Of a DNA stretch of 33,608 nucleotides, positions 8,902 to 17,032 are shown piece by piece. This DNA comes from Verrucomicrobiota bacterium (lineage in GTDB: Bacteria > Verrucomicrobiota > Verrucomicrobiia > Chthoniobacterales > UBA10450). Both the position numbers and the translations under genes were made by a program. The notes under the pieces were generated by a model. The model made no database searches, was not told where the DNA came from, and worked only from the letters and a program-made list of their open reading frames with translations. Location of the stretch: assembly GCA_003219465.1 (NCBI GenBank), contig QHOX01000170.1, positions 1 to 33,608 of the forward strand, read 5' to 3'. Position 1 is the stretch's first letter, and the number at the start of each line of letters is the position of its first letter.

Positions 8902-9507
8902 ATGAAATTCTCGACCATTCTGACTCTTTTGTTAATTTCGGCTGTTTTTGCCGCCGACGAAAAGAAAGAAGAGAAAAGTCCCATGAATTCACCCAACGAA
9001 GTGGCCGTGATAAAGACGAGTGAAGGCGATATGGTGGTGCAGTTTTGGACTGATGCCGCGCCGAACACGGTCGAGAATTTCAAGAAACTGGCGGGCCAGG
9101 GCTTTTACGACGGGACAATTTTCCACCGAATCGTCAAAGGATTCATGATCCAAGGCGGCGATCCGAATTCGAAGGACCCGGCAAAAGAGAACAGCTACGG
9201 CGAAGGCGGACCCGGCTACAACATCAAGGCCGAGTTCAACGATCATAGTCACGACCGCGGCGTGATTTCGATGGCCCGCGGGCCGGATCCGGATTCCGCC
9301 GGTTCACAATTCTTCATCTGCCTCGCCCCGGTGCACCGGCTCGACCATCAATACACCACGTTTGGCAAACTGGTGAAAGGCCAGGATGTACTGGAGAAAA
9401 TCGGCGACACGCCCGTGACCAGGAACAGCGTGGGCGAACCGAGCAAACCGACCAAACGAGTGGTGATCGACAGCATCAAAATCGTGCCGGCTGATTCGGT
9501 GAAGTAG
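8902..9507 (+). CDS. Secreted/periplasmic cyclophilin-type peptidyl-prolyl cis-trans isomerase
   Basis: The 201-residue protein begins with a signal peptide (MKFSTILTLLLISAVFA, cleavage probably after VFAA). A charged linker and a bacterial cyclophilin domain follow: AVIKTSEGDMVVQFW, NTVENFKKLAGQGFYDG, the catalytic FHRIVKGFMIQGGDP, GVISMARGPDPDSAGSQFF and YTTFGKLVKGQDVLEKI. Cyclophilins isomerise X-Pro bonds and assist folding, here outside the cytoplasm. The frame is open back to 8779 inside carB, but the signal peptide fixes the likely start at 8902, with ATG 8887 as an alternative five codons upstream. It is flanked on both sides by copies of the same dispersed repeat. Confidence 0.92.
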   Translation: MKFSTILTLLLISAVFAADEKKEEKSPMNSPNEVAVIKTSEGDMVVQFWTDAAPNTVENFKKLAGQGFYDGTIFHRIVKGFMIQGGDPNSKDPAKENSYGEGGPGYNIKAEFNDHSHDRGVISMARGPDPDSAGSQFFICLAPVHRLDHQYTTFGKLVKGQDVLEKIGDTPVTRNSVGEPSKPTKRVVIDSIKIVPADSVK

Positions 9508-9525
9508 CGACTCGGTCCCGCGGTT

Positions 9526-9602
9526 GTCATTCCGAGCGAAGTCGAGGAATCTCTTGCTGTTTTCAAAGAATCGAGAGATGTCTCGACTTCGCTCGACATG
9601 AC
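9526..9602. repeat. Complete dispersed inverted-repeat element (MITE/REP-like)
   Basis: The left arm (9526-9554) and right arm (9574-9602) are inverted copies of 29 bases, with about 25 matching by hand count, around a 19-base centre. The conserved core is GAGCGAAGTCGAG. Single arms or interrupted arms occur at 8855-8877 and 4864-4960. The right arm extends past the start codon of the amidase gene (9598-9600). There is no coding capacity, so any mobility would need enzymes supplied elsewhere. Confidence 0.85.
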
Positions 9603-10470
9603 AAAGATTGGATTAATTCAGATGCGTTGCGGCGCGGAACCGGAGAAGAATCTGGTGCGCGCGATTGAATTTGTTCGCGATGCTGCAAGGCAAGGCGCAG
9701 AGATTATGTGCCTGCCGGAGCTTTTTAGGTCGCAATACTTTTGTCAGACAGAGGATCACAAGAATTTCGATTTGGCCGAGGAAGTCCCGGGAGAATCAAC
9801 CGCTGTGCTGGGAAAAGTCGCTCGGGAAAGTGGTACAGTGATCATTGCGTCGCTCTTCGAGAGACGCAGCGCCGGCCTTTATCACAATACCGCGGCGATT
9901 ATCGACACAGATGGAAAATTGCTCGGCAAATATCGCAAAATGCATATTCCCGATGATCCGCTGTATCACGAAAAGTTTTACTTCGCGCCTGGCGATCTTG
10001 GATTCAAGGCGTGGGACACAGCGCGCGGCAAGATCGGCGTCTGCGTTTGCTGGGACCAATGGTATCCAGAAGCGGCGCGACTGACGGCGTTGCGAGGCGC
10101 GGAGATCATTTTTTATCCAACGGCAATCGGCTGGCATCCGAGCGAGAAAAAGGAATTTGGAAAAGCGCAACATTCTGCATGGGAGACAATTCAGCGCGGA
10201 CATGCGATCGCTAATGGGTGTTACGTCGCGGTGGCGAACCGCGTCGGTCACGAAGCGCCCGCCGGTGGAGATGGCATTGAATTTTGGGGCCAAAGTTTTG
10301 TGTGTGGCCCGGACGGCGAAATCATCGCGAAAGGTTCGATCGATCAAGAAGAGATTGTGGCGGCGGAAATCGATTGGGCTCGCGTCAACGAGCAGCGAAC
10401 ACATTGGCCGTTCTTGCGAGACCGCAGAATCGACGCCTACGGCGGCATTGAAGAGCGAATGATCGATTAG
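9598..10470 (+). CDS. aguB: N-carbamoylputrescine amidase (nitrilase superfamily)
   Basis: The 290-residue enzyme hydrolyses N-carbamoylputrescine to putrescine, CO2 and ammonia, the last step of the agmatine route to polyamines. The nitrilase catalytic triad is visible: E41 in CLPELF, K114 in KYRKMHIPDDP and C151 in GVCVCWDQWYPEAAR. Other signatures are FYFAPGD, YPTAIGWHP, NRVGHE and the C-terminal HWPFLRDRRIDAYG, typical of AguB rather than other nitrilases. The start ATG at 9598 lies inside the right arm of a dispersed repeat, and MTKIGLIQMRC has the family's expected N-terminal length, so the repeat appears to supply the initiation codon. No agmatine deiminase gene is adjacent. Confidence 0.92.
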   Translation: MTKIGLIQMRCGAEPEKNLVRAIEFVRDAARQGAEIMCLPELFRSQYFCQTEDHKNFDLAEEVPGESTAVLGKVARESGTVIIASLFERRSAGLYHNTAAIIDTDGKLLGKYRKMHIPDDPLYHEKFYFAPGDLGFKAWDTARGKIGVCVCWDQWYPEAARLTALRGAEIIFYPTAIGWHPSEKKEFGKAQHSAWETIQRGHAIANGCYVAVANRVGHEAPAGGDGIEFWGQSFVCGPDGEIIAKGSIDQEEIVAAEIDWARVNEQRTHWPFLRDRRIDAYGGIEERMID

Positions 10471-10575
10471 TTGCGGGCCGCTACGCACTACACGCGAAGT
10501 TCGCATGAGGCGGGCGTGTGTGCTCCCCGGAAACGGGCGCTGTTCCAACTCGCTCTTTGTGCTAATACGAGGGCG

Positions 10576-11928
10576 ATGACCACAAGCGCTGCCCAGTCGA
10601 GGCCGAGGCCTTGGTATCGCCCTTCGTTAACGGTGCAAATCATGATCGGGCTGGTTGTCGGCGGCGTGATCGGATGGCTGCGCCCCGATTGGGGCAACGC
10701 GGTTTATTTCTTGCGCGACATTTTCATTAACCTGATCAAGTCGATCATCGCGCCGCTTGTGTTCTCGACGATCGTGGTGGGAATCGCGGGCGCCGGTGCG
10801 CTCCGGAAGGTGGGGCGCATGGGAATCAAGGCGCTGATCTACTTCGAGATCGTCACCACCGCCGCGCTGTTCATTGGATTGGCCGTTGTCAATTTCACGA
10901 AGCCCGGCGCTGGGGTTACTCTCGCCGCTACCAATACCGACGTTCTAAAGACCATCGGCCAAACTCATCCAAAGACTTTCGTTGAAACGATCGTGCACGT
11001 TTTCCCCGCGAGCGTGATCGAGGCTATGGTGCGTGGCGATGTACTGCAGATCGTCGCGTTCAGCGTGCTCTTCGCGCTCGCCGTTACAGCCGTTGGCGAA
11101 AAAGGCAAACCAATTATCCGCGCGATGGACAGCCTGTCGCAGATCATGTTCAAGTTCACAAATTACGTGATGCTGTTTGCGCCGATCGGGGTCGGCGCGG
11201 CGATGGCTCACACCGTCGGCACGCAAGGTCTCCGTGTGCTGTTCAATCTAGGCAAATTAATCGGCTCACTTTATCTCGCGCTGCTGATTTTCATTTTGTT
11301 GATCTTCGGGCTTGTGATTTGGATCGCGCGGATTCCCCTGCGACAATTCGTCCGCGCAGTCCGCGAGCCCGCGGCACTCGCGTTTGCGACGACGAGTAGT
11401 GAGTCGGCGCTGCCGAAAGCGATGGAATCAATGGAGCGTTTCGGAGTGCCGCCGCACATCGTCGGGTTCGTGATGCCGACGGGTTATTCGTTCAATCTGA
11501 CCGGCTCGACATTGTATCTCGCAATGGCATCGGTGTTCGTCGCGCAGGCCGCCGAGACGACCATAGGCTGGCACATGTCGTTAGGCCAGCAGATCGCGAT
11601 GATGCTGACGTTGATGCTGACTTCCAAAGGAGTGGCCGGCGTGCCGCGGGCGTCGCTTGTCATTCTGCTGGGCGCGTTGAACTCGTTTGTGCCCTCAGGA
11701 CTCGGCCCGATCGGTGTAGCGGTTATTTTCGGCGTGGATGAATTGATGGACATGGGTCGCACCTGCGTCAACGTGATCGGCAATTGTCTCGCAACCGCGG
11801 TGGTCGCGCGCTGGGAGAGCGAATTCGATGACAGGCGCGCACGCGTGTTTGGCACGCCGGCCGAAGCCGAACTGGATTTGAAAACCGGCGAGGTCGCCTT
11901 CGCCGATGCCATCGCGCAGGGCGACTGA
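10576..11928 (+). CDS. Dicarboxylate/amino acid:cation symporter (DAACS family)
   Basis: The 450-residue inner-membrane protein belongs to the GltP/DctA family of sodium- or proton-coupled glutamate/dicarboxylate transporters. Visible elements: hydrophobic helices from VQIMIGLVVGGVIGWL, NLIKSIIAPLVFSTIVVGIA (helix 2), the helical-hairpin serine motif TTSSESALPKAME, PTGYSFNLTGSTLYLAM (helix 7), TSKGVAGVPRASLVILLG (hairpin 2) and DMGRTCVNVIGN (helix 8). The helix-7 motif normally reads NMDGT or NLDGT; here it is NLTGS, so a cation-coordinating aspartate is replaced by threonine. The start at ATG 10576 is preceded by GAGGG; the frame is open to a TTG at 10471, but that extension is hydrophilic and unlike the family. 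Confidence 0.92.
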   Translation: MTTSAAQSRPRPWYRPSLTVQIMIGLVVGGVIGWLRPDWGNAVYFLRDIFINLIKSIIAPLVFSTIVVGIAGAGALRKVGRMGIKALIYFEIVTTAALFIGLAVVNFTKPGAGVTLAATNTDVLKTIGQTHPKTFVETIVHVFPASVIEAMVRGDVLQIVAFSVLFALAVTAVGEKGKPIIRAMDSLSQIMFKFTNYVMLFAPIGVGAAMAHTVGTQGLRVLFNLGKLIGSLYLALLIFILLIFGLVIWIARIPLRQFVRAVREPAALAFATTSSESALPKAMESMERFGVPPHIVGFVMPTGYSFNLTGSTLYLAMASVFVAQAAETTIGWHMSLGQQIAMMLTLMLTSKGVAGVPRASLVILLGALNSFVPSGLGPIGVAVIFGVDELMDMGRTCVNVIGNCLATAVVARWESEFDDRRARVFGTPAEAELDLKTGEVAFADAIAQGD

Positions 11929-11989
11929 GAATACTACCAGAGCCTGCGCGCGACGGCGACGGGCTATGCACCGGATCCAAGATGGGGGG

Positions 11990-12011
11990 GTAACAATTTT
12001 GTTACTTTTTT
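11990..12011 (+). terminator. Candidate intrinsic terminator after the symporter gene
   Basis: GTAACAA (11990-11996) pairs with TTGTTAC (11999-12005) and is followed directly by six T residues (12006-12011). The stem is short and A/T-rich, so strength is uncertain, but position and T-run fit termination of the symporter transcript before the protease gene. Confidence 0.45.
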
Positions 12012-12099
12012 GCGACTGACACGCACGGGCGCGCGCGAATAGGAAATGAATTGACAAGCAACTCACATTACAGAAGTGTCACAAACTCTAATCCAACCT

Positions 12100-14376
12100 A
12101 TGAAGAAAATACTCGCTATAACCTTAATATTCTCTGCTATTGGCTTGGGCGTAATCGCATTTGGCGTAGGCGGCTCGCCTCGCCCGAATGCAAACGCTGA
12201 CGCCGTTTACCAAGGCCCGGACGTGGACACTGCCAGCGCGGTCGTGCAACTTAAAGGTGATCCCGTAAGTACCAATCCTAGTACGAAGCCGACACGCGGC
12301 AGAAAAATCGATTTCAATGGCCAGGCGGTAAGATCATACCGTGCGCAGTTGGCTGCTGGACGGAACGAATTCAAACAGTGGCTGCGCGCAAATGCACCCA
12401 GACCGAGGGTGACGAGCGAGTACGACATCTCACTTAACGCAGTGGCTGTGCAACTCAACGGGACACCCCTGGCGACACTTGCAGCCGCACCGATGGTACA
12501 AAGCGCCGAGTACAACGCGCTTTACCATCCTAACCTCAGCGAGAGCTACAAGATCATCAACGCGTCTGACGCCTGGACCGCCGCTGGCGGCAGGGCAAAT
12601 GCCGGTGCCGGCATAAAAATCGCCGATATCGATACCGGTATCGATAACAACCACCCTTTCTTTGATCCGACCGGCTTCAATTTTCCCACAGAAGGCGGAC
12701 CCTGGCCCAAGTGCGACGCTGCGGACAGCGCTTCGCATCACCAGGATCAGGACTGCAACTACACCTCAGCCAAAGTCATTGTTGCCAAGGTTTTCTTTAA
12801 CAAGGCCAAACAACAAGGCCTCGACGCCCAAGCAATCCAGGATCACGGCACACACACGGCCGGAATCGCGGCGGGCGTGACCGGCAAGACTGCGGTGGTG
12901 AATGGCGTGAGCATCGACGACATGTCGGGGATCGCGCCGGGCGCCTGGCTGGGTAACTATAATGTTTTCCCCGGCGACCTTCTCAGCGCCCGCAGCGAGG
13001 ATCTCCTCAACGCCGTCGATGCCGCAATCGCTGACGGAATGGACGTTATCAATTTCTCAATAGGCGGGTTACGGCCGAACTCGGCAGGGAGGGACGTTCT
13101 CACGGTCGGCATGGACAATGCGGTCGACGCTGGCCTCGTTGTTTCCGTGGCCGCCGGCAACAGCGGTCCCGGGGCTGGTACTCTAGAATCACCCGGCCGG
13201 GCGCCCAAAGTCATTGCCGTCGGCGCGAGCACAAACCAGCATTTCGTCGGCCAACCGTTCACGTATCCTGCGAGCGGCGGAACGACGATCGGCGCGGCCG
13301 TCGGAGAGTTTCCTCCCCTTCCCACCGCCTCGTATGATCTTTTCGACACGCACAGCACTGCTTGCACCAGTGTCGATCCAGGCGCCTCCGGCAAGCTGGC
13401 GATAGTCGACCGCGGGGCTTGCACGTTCAGCACGAAGGTCCGCAACGCGATCGCGGCTGGCGCTCTCGGCGTGGTTGTGATCAATAATGTCGCCGGCGAC
13501 CCGATCGGGATGGCAAAGGACGGACTGGGTGGCGACGACCTGCCAGCAGTCATGATCAGCAAGAACGACGGGGCAGCGCTGCGGGCCGCTAACCCCGACG
13601 ATGCGTCAGCGGACGCGACGTTGCAGGAGTTTGTCACTACTGGCAACCAGGATATCCTCGCCGGCTTCAGTAGCCAGGGTCCGACGACCCCGGACATGCT
13701 CATCAAGCCCGACCTGACCTCGGTCGGAGTCAACGTCCTCAGCTCCATCACGTGTGTCGGCAAAGGACCGGATTGCCCCGGCGACGGCAGCGGTTGGGCT
13801 TTCTTCCAAGGCACCTCGATGTCGACGCCGCACATCGCGGGCTCAGCGGCCGTGCTCTTAGGGCTCCATCCGACTTGGTCGCCCGCACAAGTCAAGTCGG
13901 CTCTCGTCAATCGCGCCGACTTGGTCGTGAAGGATGCCATCACTGGCTTGCACGACATCGGTCCGACGGCGCAGGGTGCAGGGCGCGAGAACCTGTCCGT
14001 AGCTGCAGACGCAACGACGTGGCTGGATCCCGTCTCGGCGAGTTTCGGCAAGGTCGCGGTCGGCCATCCGACGTCGTTAAACATCACGCTGTCCAACCCG
14101 ACGGGCAGCCCCGAAACGTTCACCGTCTCGGTCACGAAGTTTACTCCGGATACCTTCGGGGGAACGGTTTTGAGTATTTACGATGCTGGCACCCTAAGCT
14201 CGGGCGACGACCGGATCACCGTCCCCGGCAGCGTGACGGTACCGGCCAACGGTTCGACCACGATGACAGTGACCGTCAATTCAAGTAACGGCGATGTGGT
14301 CCAGGGTTGGATCAACCTCGATGGCCCCGGATCGAACGACCTGCACTTCGCGTATTATGCCCAGGTAGGCAAATAA
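12100..14376 (+). CDS. Secreted subtilisin-like serine protease (S8) with PA domain
   Basis: The 758-residue exoprotease starts with a signal peptide or anchor (MKKILAITLIFSAIGLGVIA), followed by a propeptide-like region to about residue 140. The catalytic triad is D178 (ADIDTGID), H249 (DHGTHTAG) and S573 (GTSMSTPHIAGSA), with oxyanion Asn354 (AAGNSGPG). A protease-associated (PA) domain is inserted between N354 and the serine (IVDRGACTFSTKVRNA, ALGVVVINN), as in lactocepin- and plant-type subtilases. The C-terminal ~110 residues (SASFGKVAVG, ITLSNPTGSPETF, TVPANGSTTMTVTV) form a fibronectin-III-like domain. It presumably degrades extracellular protein. ATG 12100 is chosen because it begins the signal peptide; GTG 12076 is possible. 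The gene stands alone and ends at a strong terminator. Confidence 0.95.
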   Translation: MKKILAITLIFSAIGLGVIAFGVGGSPRPNANADAVYQGPDVDTASAVVQLKGDPVSTNPSTKPTRGRKIDFNGQAVRSYRAQLAAGRNEFKQWLRANAPRPRVTSEYDISLNAVAVQLNGTPLATLAAAPMVQSAEYNALYHPNLSESYKIINASDAWTAAGGRANAGAGIKIADIDTGIDNNHPFFDPTGFNFPTEGGPWPKCDAADSASHHQDQDCNYTSAKVIVAKVFFNKAKQQGLDAQAIQDHGTHTAGIAAGVTGKTAVVNGVSIDDMSGIAPGAWLGNYNVFPGDLLSARSEDLLNAVDAAIADGMDVINFSIGGLRPNSAGRDVLTVGMDNAVDAGLVVSVAAGNSGPGAGTLESPGRAPKVIAVGASTNQHFVGQPFTYPASGGTTIGAAVGEFPPLPTASYDLFDTHSTACTSVDPGASGKLAIVDRGACTFSTKVRNAIAAGALGVVVINNVAGDPIGMAKDGLGGDDLPAVMISKNDGAALRAANPDDASADATLQEFVTTGNQDILAGFSSQGPTTPDMLIKPDLTSVGVNVLSSITCVGKGPDCPGDGSGWAFFQGTSMSTPHIAGSAAVLLGLHPTWSPAQVKSALVNRADLVVKDAITGLHDIGPTAQGAGRENLSVAADATTWLDPVSASFGKVAVGHPTSLNITLSNPTGSPETFTVSVTKFTPDTFGGTVLSIYDAGTLSSGDDRITVPGSVTVPANGSTTMTVTVNSSNGDVVQGWINLDGPGSNDLHFAYYAQVGK

Positions 14377-14404
14377 CAACTCGAAACGCGAAGTAGTTTC
14401 TACG

Positions 14405-14441
14405 AAACAGGGACGCGGGAAACCGCGTCCCTGTTTTTGTT
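14405..14441 (+). terminator. Strong intrinsic terminator of the protease gene
   Basis: A 14-bp stem, AAACAGGGACGCGG (14405-14418) with CCGCGTCCCTGTTT (14423-14436), closes a GAAA tetraloop and runs into a T-rich tract to 14441. It lies 28 bases after the protease stop codon. Confidence 0.93.
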
Positions 14442-14491
14442 CGGCGAAAGAGGATTCAGGGCATCGACAACTCTGAATCGCTTCGCTTAAA

Positions 14492-14920
14492 GTGGGGCTT
14501 GTGATAGCAGCTTTGCACACATCCGCCAACGCAATCTATCTGATGCAGATCTTGGTCGCTGCTTTTCTGGCGATTCTTTTCCTCCAGTCGGGCATTGATA
14601 AGATCGTTGATCGCCGCGGAAATCTTGAATGGCTAAAAGGACACTTCGCTACAAGTCCACTGGCGGGAACTGTTCCCGCGCTGCTAAGTGCCATCACAAT
14701 CCTCGAAGTCGCTGCCGGCGTGCTGAGCGCGCTTGGCTGCCTGCTTCTGCTTGTCATGCGAGATTCGACACTCGCGTTCTGCGGCGCGGTCATTTCCGCA
14801 ACTGCGATCATTGCGTTGTTTTTTGGGCAGCGAGTCGCAAAAGATTATGCAGGCGCTGCGGTGCTTGTTCCCTACTTTCTGCTTACGCTGGTCGCAATTT
14901 ATCTGCTCGCGCAAGGGTAA
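14492..14920 (+). CDS. DoxX-like small membrane protein
   Basis: The 142-residue protein has four hydrophobic segments: an N-terminal one with IYLMQILVAAFLAILFLQSG and DKIVDRRGN after it, TVPALLSAITILEVAAGVLS, LAFCGAVISATAIIALFF, and VPYFLLTLVAIYLLA. The FLQSGIDKI segment followed by a hydrophilic loop and an E in the second helix (ITILEVAAG) fits the DoxX/DoxD-like superfamily, whose members are small four-helix proteins of mostly unknown role, sometimes linked to quinone or thiol redox. GTG 14492 is taken as the start; GTG 14501 or ATG 14543 are alternatives, the last removing part of the first helix. There is no clear operon partner, although the glycan island begins about 140 bases downstream. 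Confidence 0.7.
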   Translation: MGLVIAALHTSANAIYLMQILVAAFLAILFLQSGIDKIVDRRGNLEWLKGHFATSPLAGTVPALLSAITILEVAAGVLSALGCLLLLVMRDSTLAFCGAVISATAIIALFFGQRVAKDYAGAAVLVPYFLLTLVAIYLLAQG

Positions 14921-15056
14921 ACGAGTGAGAATCCGCGCTAATCTTTCAGAAGGCGCCACACGGACAGGTGCAATTGCAAACGAGTCCTAGACGAAACCGA
15001 TTCGGATCTCCGGACAATGCGATCAATCCCATGCAGGCGATATTCTGCTGTTGCCG

Positions 15057-16934
15057 ATGGCGATAATCGCATTTTGGACGCTCGCATACGACCTTGTTCT
15101 TGTCGCCAGATGGCCAGCGCAAACGATCACATGGTGTTTCCTGGCATTCGCGTTAGCGGGCGGTGTTGCGTTGGGACGTTTGTGGACGAAAACAGGCGCA
15201 ATCCCCGGCAAAGGTTATCGATTTCATCCCTCGCAGCTTCTGCTGTTGGCTTTGGGCTTAGGTTACGCGATCACAGCCCTCTTTGTGCGACGGCCGAATC
15301 AGGATGACGTGGTGTATTTCCACAGAGTTCTTAGTCAACTACTCGACCTTCACCAGCCCATCTTCCTGCGTCAGACCAGTGTCGATATGGACGCGGCAGC
15401 GTTTTCACCCGTCCATCTGGCGACCAGTTACGAAATGTTCATAGCGTTCTCGGGCCACTGGCTTGGCCTCGATCCTCTCTATTTCTATCAGGTAGTTGGT
15501 CACGTAATTACCGCCTTTGCGCTTCCATTTGTTCTCTATTGGTGCGCTCGTCGAATCCAATTGGACCGCTGGCCTGCAGCGATTGGGGCCGCGCTCGGTA
15601 TGGGATTTCTGCTTCTCGCTGACAGGTCACCGTTCGGTGTGCTGCTCGGAGCTGTTAAGTCACTGCAGTCGGCCGACTCTGCCGGATGGGTTGGATTTGC
15701 AACTGTTGCCGGCTACATGTGGCAGGGTAAAGCGATCGTTTTAATTTTGTTTTTGCCGATCGGTCTGGCGCTCAGTTACCGCTTCCTCGGTAGCGGTAAC
15801 ACAAGTGATCTCGTGTGGCTTACACTTCTCGGCATTGCCGGGGTAGGTCTAAGCAATCCAGCGCTTTATCTGATTCCTGCTGTTATTGGATGTTCTTGTG
15901 TGGCCTTTTTTATGCTTCAGGTATTCCAACACGAAGCGCGCGAAAATTTATGGAAGCAGGTTCGCCGTAGCGTCCTGCTCGCGATTCCGCTTATGTACCC
16001 AGTCGCGATATTGGCCGCGCTAAAAGCCGACATGATCCCAAAGCCAATTGACATCCACTTTCTTGGGCCAAGGTACATGCCATGGAGTGAAGCGGTCGGG
16101 TATGCTGTTGGAGGGTCGACTGAGCACCTCCGTAATATCGTGCTCATGATTGCTGTGCCGTTGGTCATCGTCAGGGGGAAAAATGGGCTTTTTCTATTCT
16201 TCTACTTGTGTGCTGTCTGGCTGTTTTGCTTGAATCCCTTGCTCACACACGTGTGGATGGAAAACATTCTTGCGGCGACTTATTTCCGGTTGGTTTATCT
16301 CCTGCAACTGCCGCTGCTCTGCGCGTTGCTTGGGGCTGCAGTGCCTCGGCTGGCGCAGCCAGCTAGCCTTTTGAGATATCGACTAATAACTGTGGCAGCG
16401 GTCTTGGCGATTCTTGTGAGTTTCCTTTTCACCTGGCACGGAATATCGATCCTGCCAAAAAATGAGAACCTTGGCATCGGCTGGAAGTCGCCACGTGAGT
16501 ACCAGCTGCTCCCGGCGAATGTTGAGTTTGCCAAAGCAGCAGGCAAATACATCGCGCACGCCAAACTGCTCGTACCCATTTGGACGGCCGGCTGCGAGTT
16601 GCCGCTCCTGTTTCCTGAAATGAAAGTGGTTGCGCCCCGACTGGTCACGTATTATTTCGCTAACGCCGGCAATCCTGAAGAAGGCAACCTTCGCAACCAA
16701 GCCGCGGCTTTTATTATCGGAGAGCAGTTCGGCAGTCCCGACCGAGTCAAGGCGTTGGAAATGAACTTTCGGAAAGTAATAGAAACTGGCCGCGCAAATG
16801 CAGTTGCCGTTCCGACATCAGAGAGCAAAAGAGTATTGGCGACACTGAAATCGATTGACCCTGGCTGGCACCGCGTTTTAGAAGCGGGCGGATTGGTGTT
16901 GCTGTTGCCAAATGGCGCTGAACCACCAGGCTAA
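15057..16934 (+). CDS. Large polytopic membrane protein, GT-C glycosyltransferase-like
   Basis: The 625-residue protein has 12 or more hydrophobic segments. After the second or third helix comes RRPNQDDVVYFHR (D83-D84), an acidic pair in the first large outer loop, as in GT-C enzymes; a DxDAAAFSP segment follows. The region GYMWQGKAIVLILFLPIGL and a soluble C-terminal part (from about residue 475: SPREYQLLPANVEFAKAAG) complete it. It differs in sequence from the three other GT-C-like proteins here and could belong to an uncharacterised (DUF-type) membrane family near GT-C. A sugar-transfer role is inferred from the acidic motif and from neighbouring methyltransferases and GT2 genes. ATG 15057 is preferred over TTG 15051; no ribosome-binding site is clear. 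Confidence 0.6.
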   Translation: MAIIAFWTLAYDLVLVARWPAQTITWCFLAFALAGGVALGRLWTKTGAIPGKGYRFHPSQLLLLALGLGYAITALFVRRPNQDDVVYFHRVLSQLLDLHQPIFLRQTSVDMDAAAFSPVHLATSYEMFIAFSGHWLGLDPLYFYQVVGHVITAFALPFVLYWCARRIQLDRWPAAIGAALGMGFLLLADRSPFGVLLGAVKSLQSADSAGWVGFATVAGYMWQGKAIVLILFLPIGLALSYRFLGSGNTSDLVWLTLLGIAGVGLSNPALYLIPAVIGCSCVAFFMLQVFQHEARENLWKQVRRSVLLAIPLMYPVAILAALKADMIPKPIDIHFLGPRYMPWSEAVGYAVGGSTEHLRNIVLMIAVPLVIVRGKNGLFLFFYLCAVWLFCLNPLLTHVWMENILAATYFRLVYLLQLPLLCALLGAAVPRLAQPASLLRYRLITVAAVLAILVSFLFTWHGISILPKNENLGIGWKSPREYQLLPANVEFAKAAGKYIAHAKLLVPIWTAGCELPLLFPEMKVVAPRLVTYYFANAGNPEEGNLRNQAAAFIIGEQFGSPDRVKALEMNFRKVIETGRANAVAVPTSESKRVLATLKSIDPGWHRVLEAGGLVLLLPNGAEPPG

Positions 16935-16965
16935 CGGCGGCGTGTCCCGCTTCGCTGCGAATTTC

Positions 16966-16991
16966 GCTGGAGAAAGAAGCGCCCCGTGCTT
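16966..16991 (+). promoter_or_regulatory. Motif GCTGGAGAAA-N10-GTGCTT upstream of the GSCFA gene
   Basis: The same two blocks with identical spacing occur at 25290-25315 (before the chimeric glycosyltransferase) and 27025-27050 (before uvrA). Here the motif starts 67 bases before the GSCFA start codon; the other two start 55 bases before theirs. It may be a promoter element or a remnant of a duplicated uvrA upstream region. Confidence 0.4.
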
Positions 16992-17005
16992 AGCTGCAAC
17001 GGGGC
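16981..17005 (+). other. Inverted repeat in the leader of the GSCFA gene
   Basis: GCCCCGT (16981-16987) pairs with ACGGGGC (16999-17005) around an 11-base loop. No T-run follows, so it is either a weak terminator for the upstream membrane-protein gene or a leader hairpin. It overlaps the spaced motif at 16966-16991. Confidence 0.35.
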
Positions 17006-17032
17006 AGGGTCACTAGAACTCGCCGCAGCTTT

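Noticed and set aside
12051-12079. TTGACA upstream of the protease gene as a sigma-70 promoter
   Set aside because: The -35-like hexamer is good, but no acceptable -10 hexamer lies at 16-18 bases spacing, so a promoter cannot be asserted.
12957-14135. A 392-residue open frame on the minus strand opposite the protease gene
   Set aside because: Its Ser/Thr/Ala/Pro-rich translation has no domain logic and lies wholly antisense to a protease with intact catalytic motifs; it is a by-product of GC-rich codon usage.
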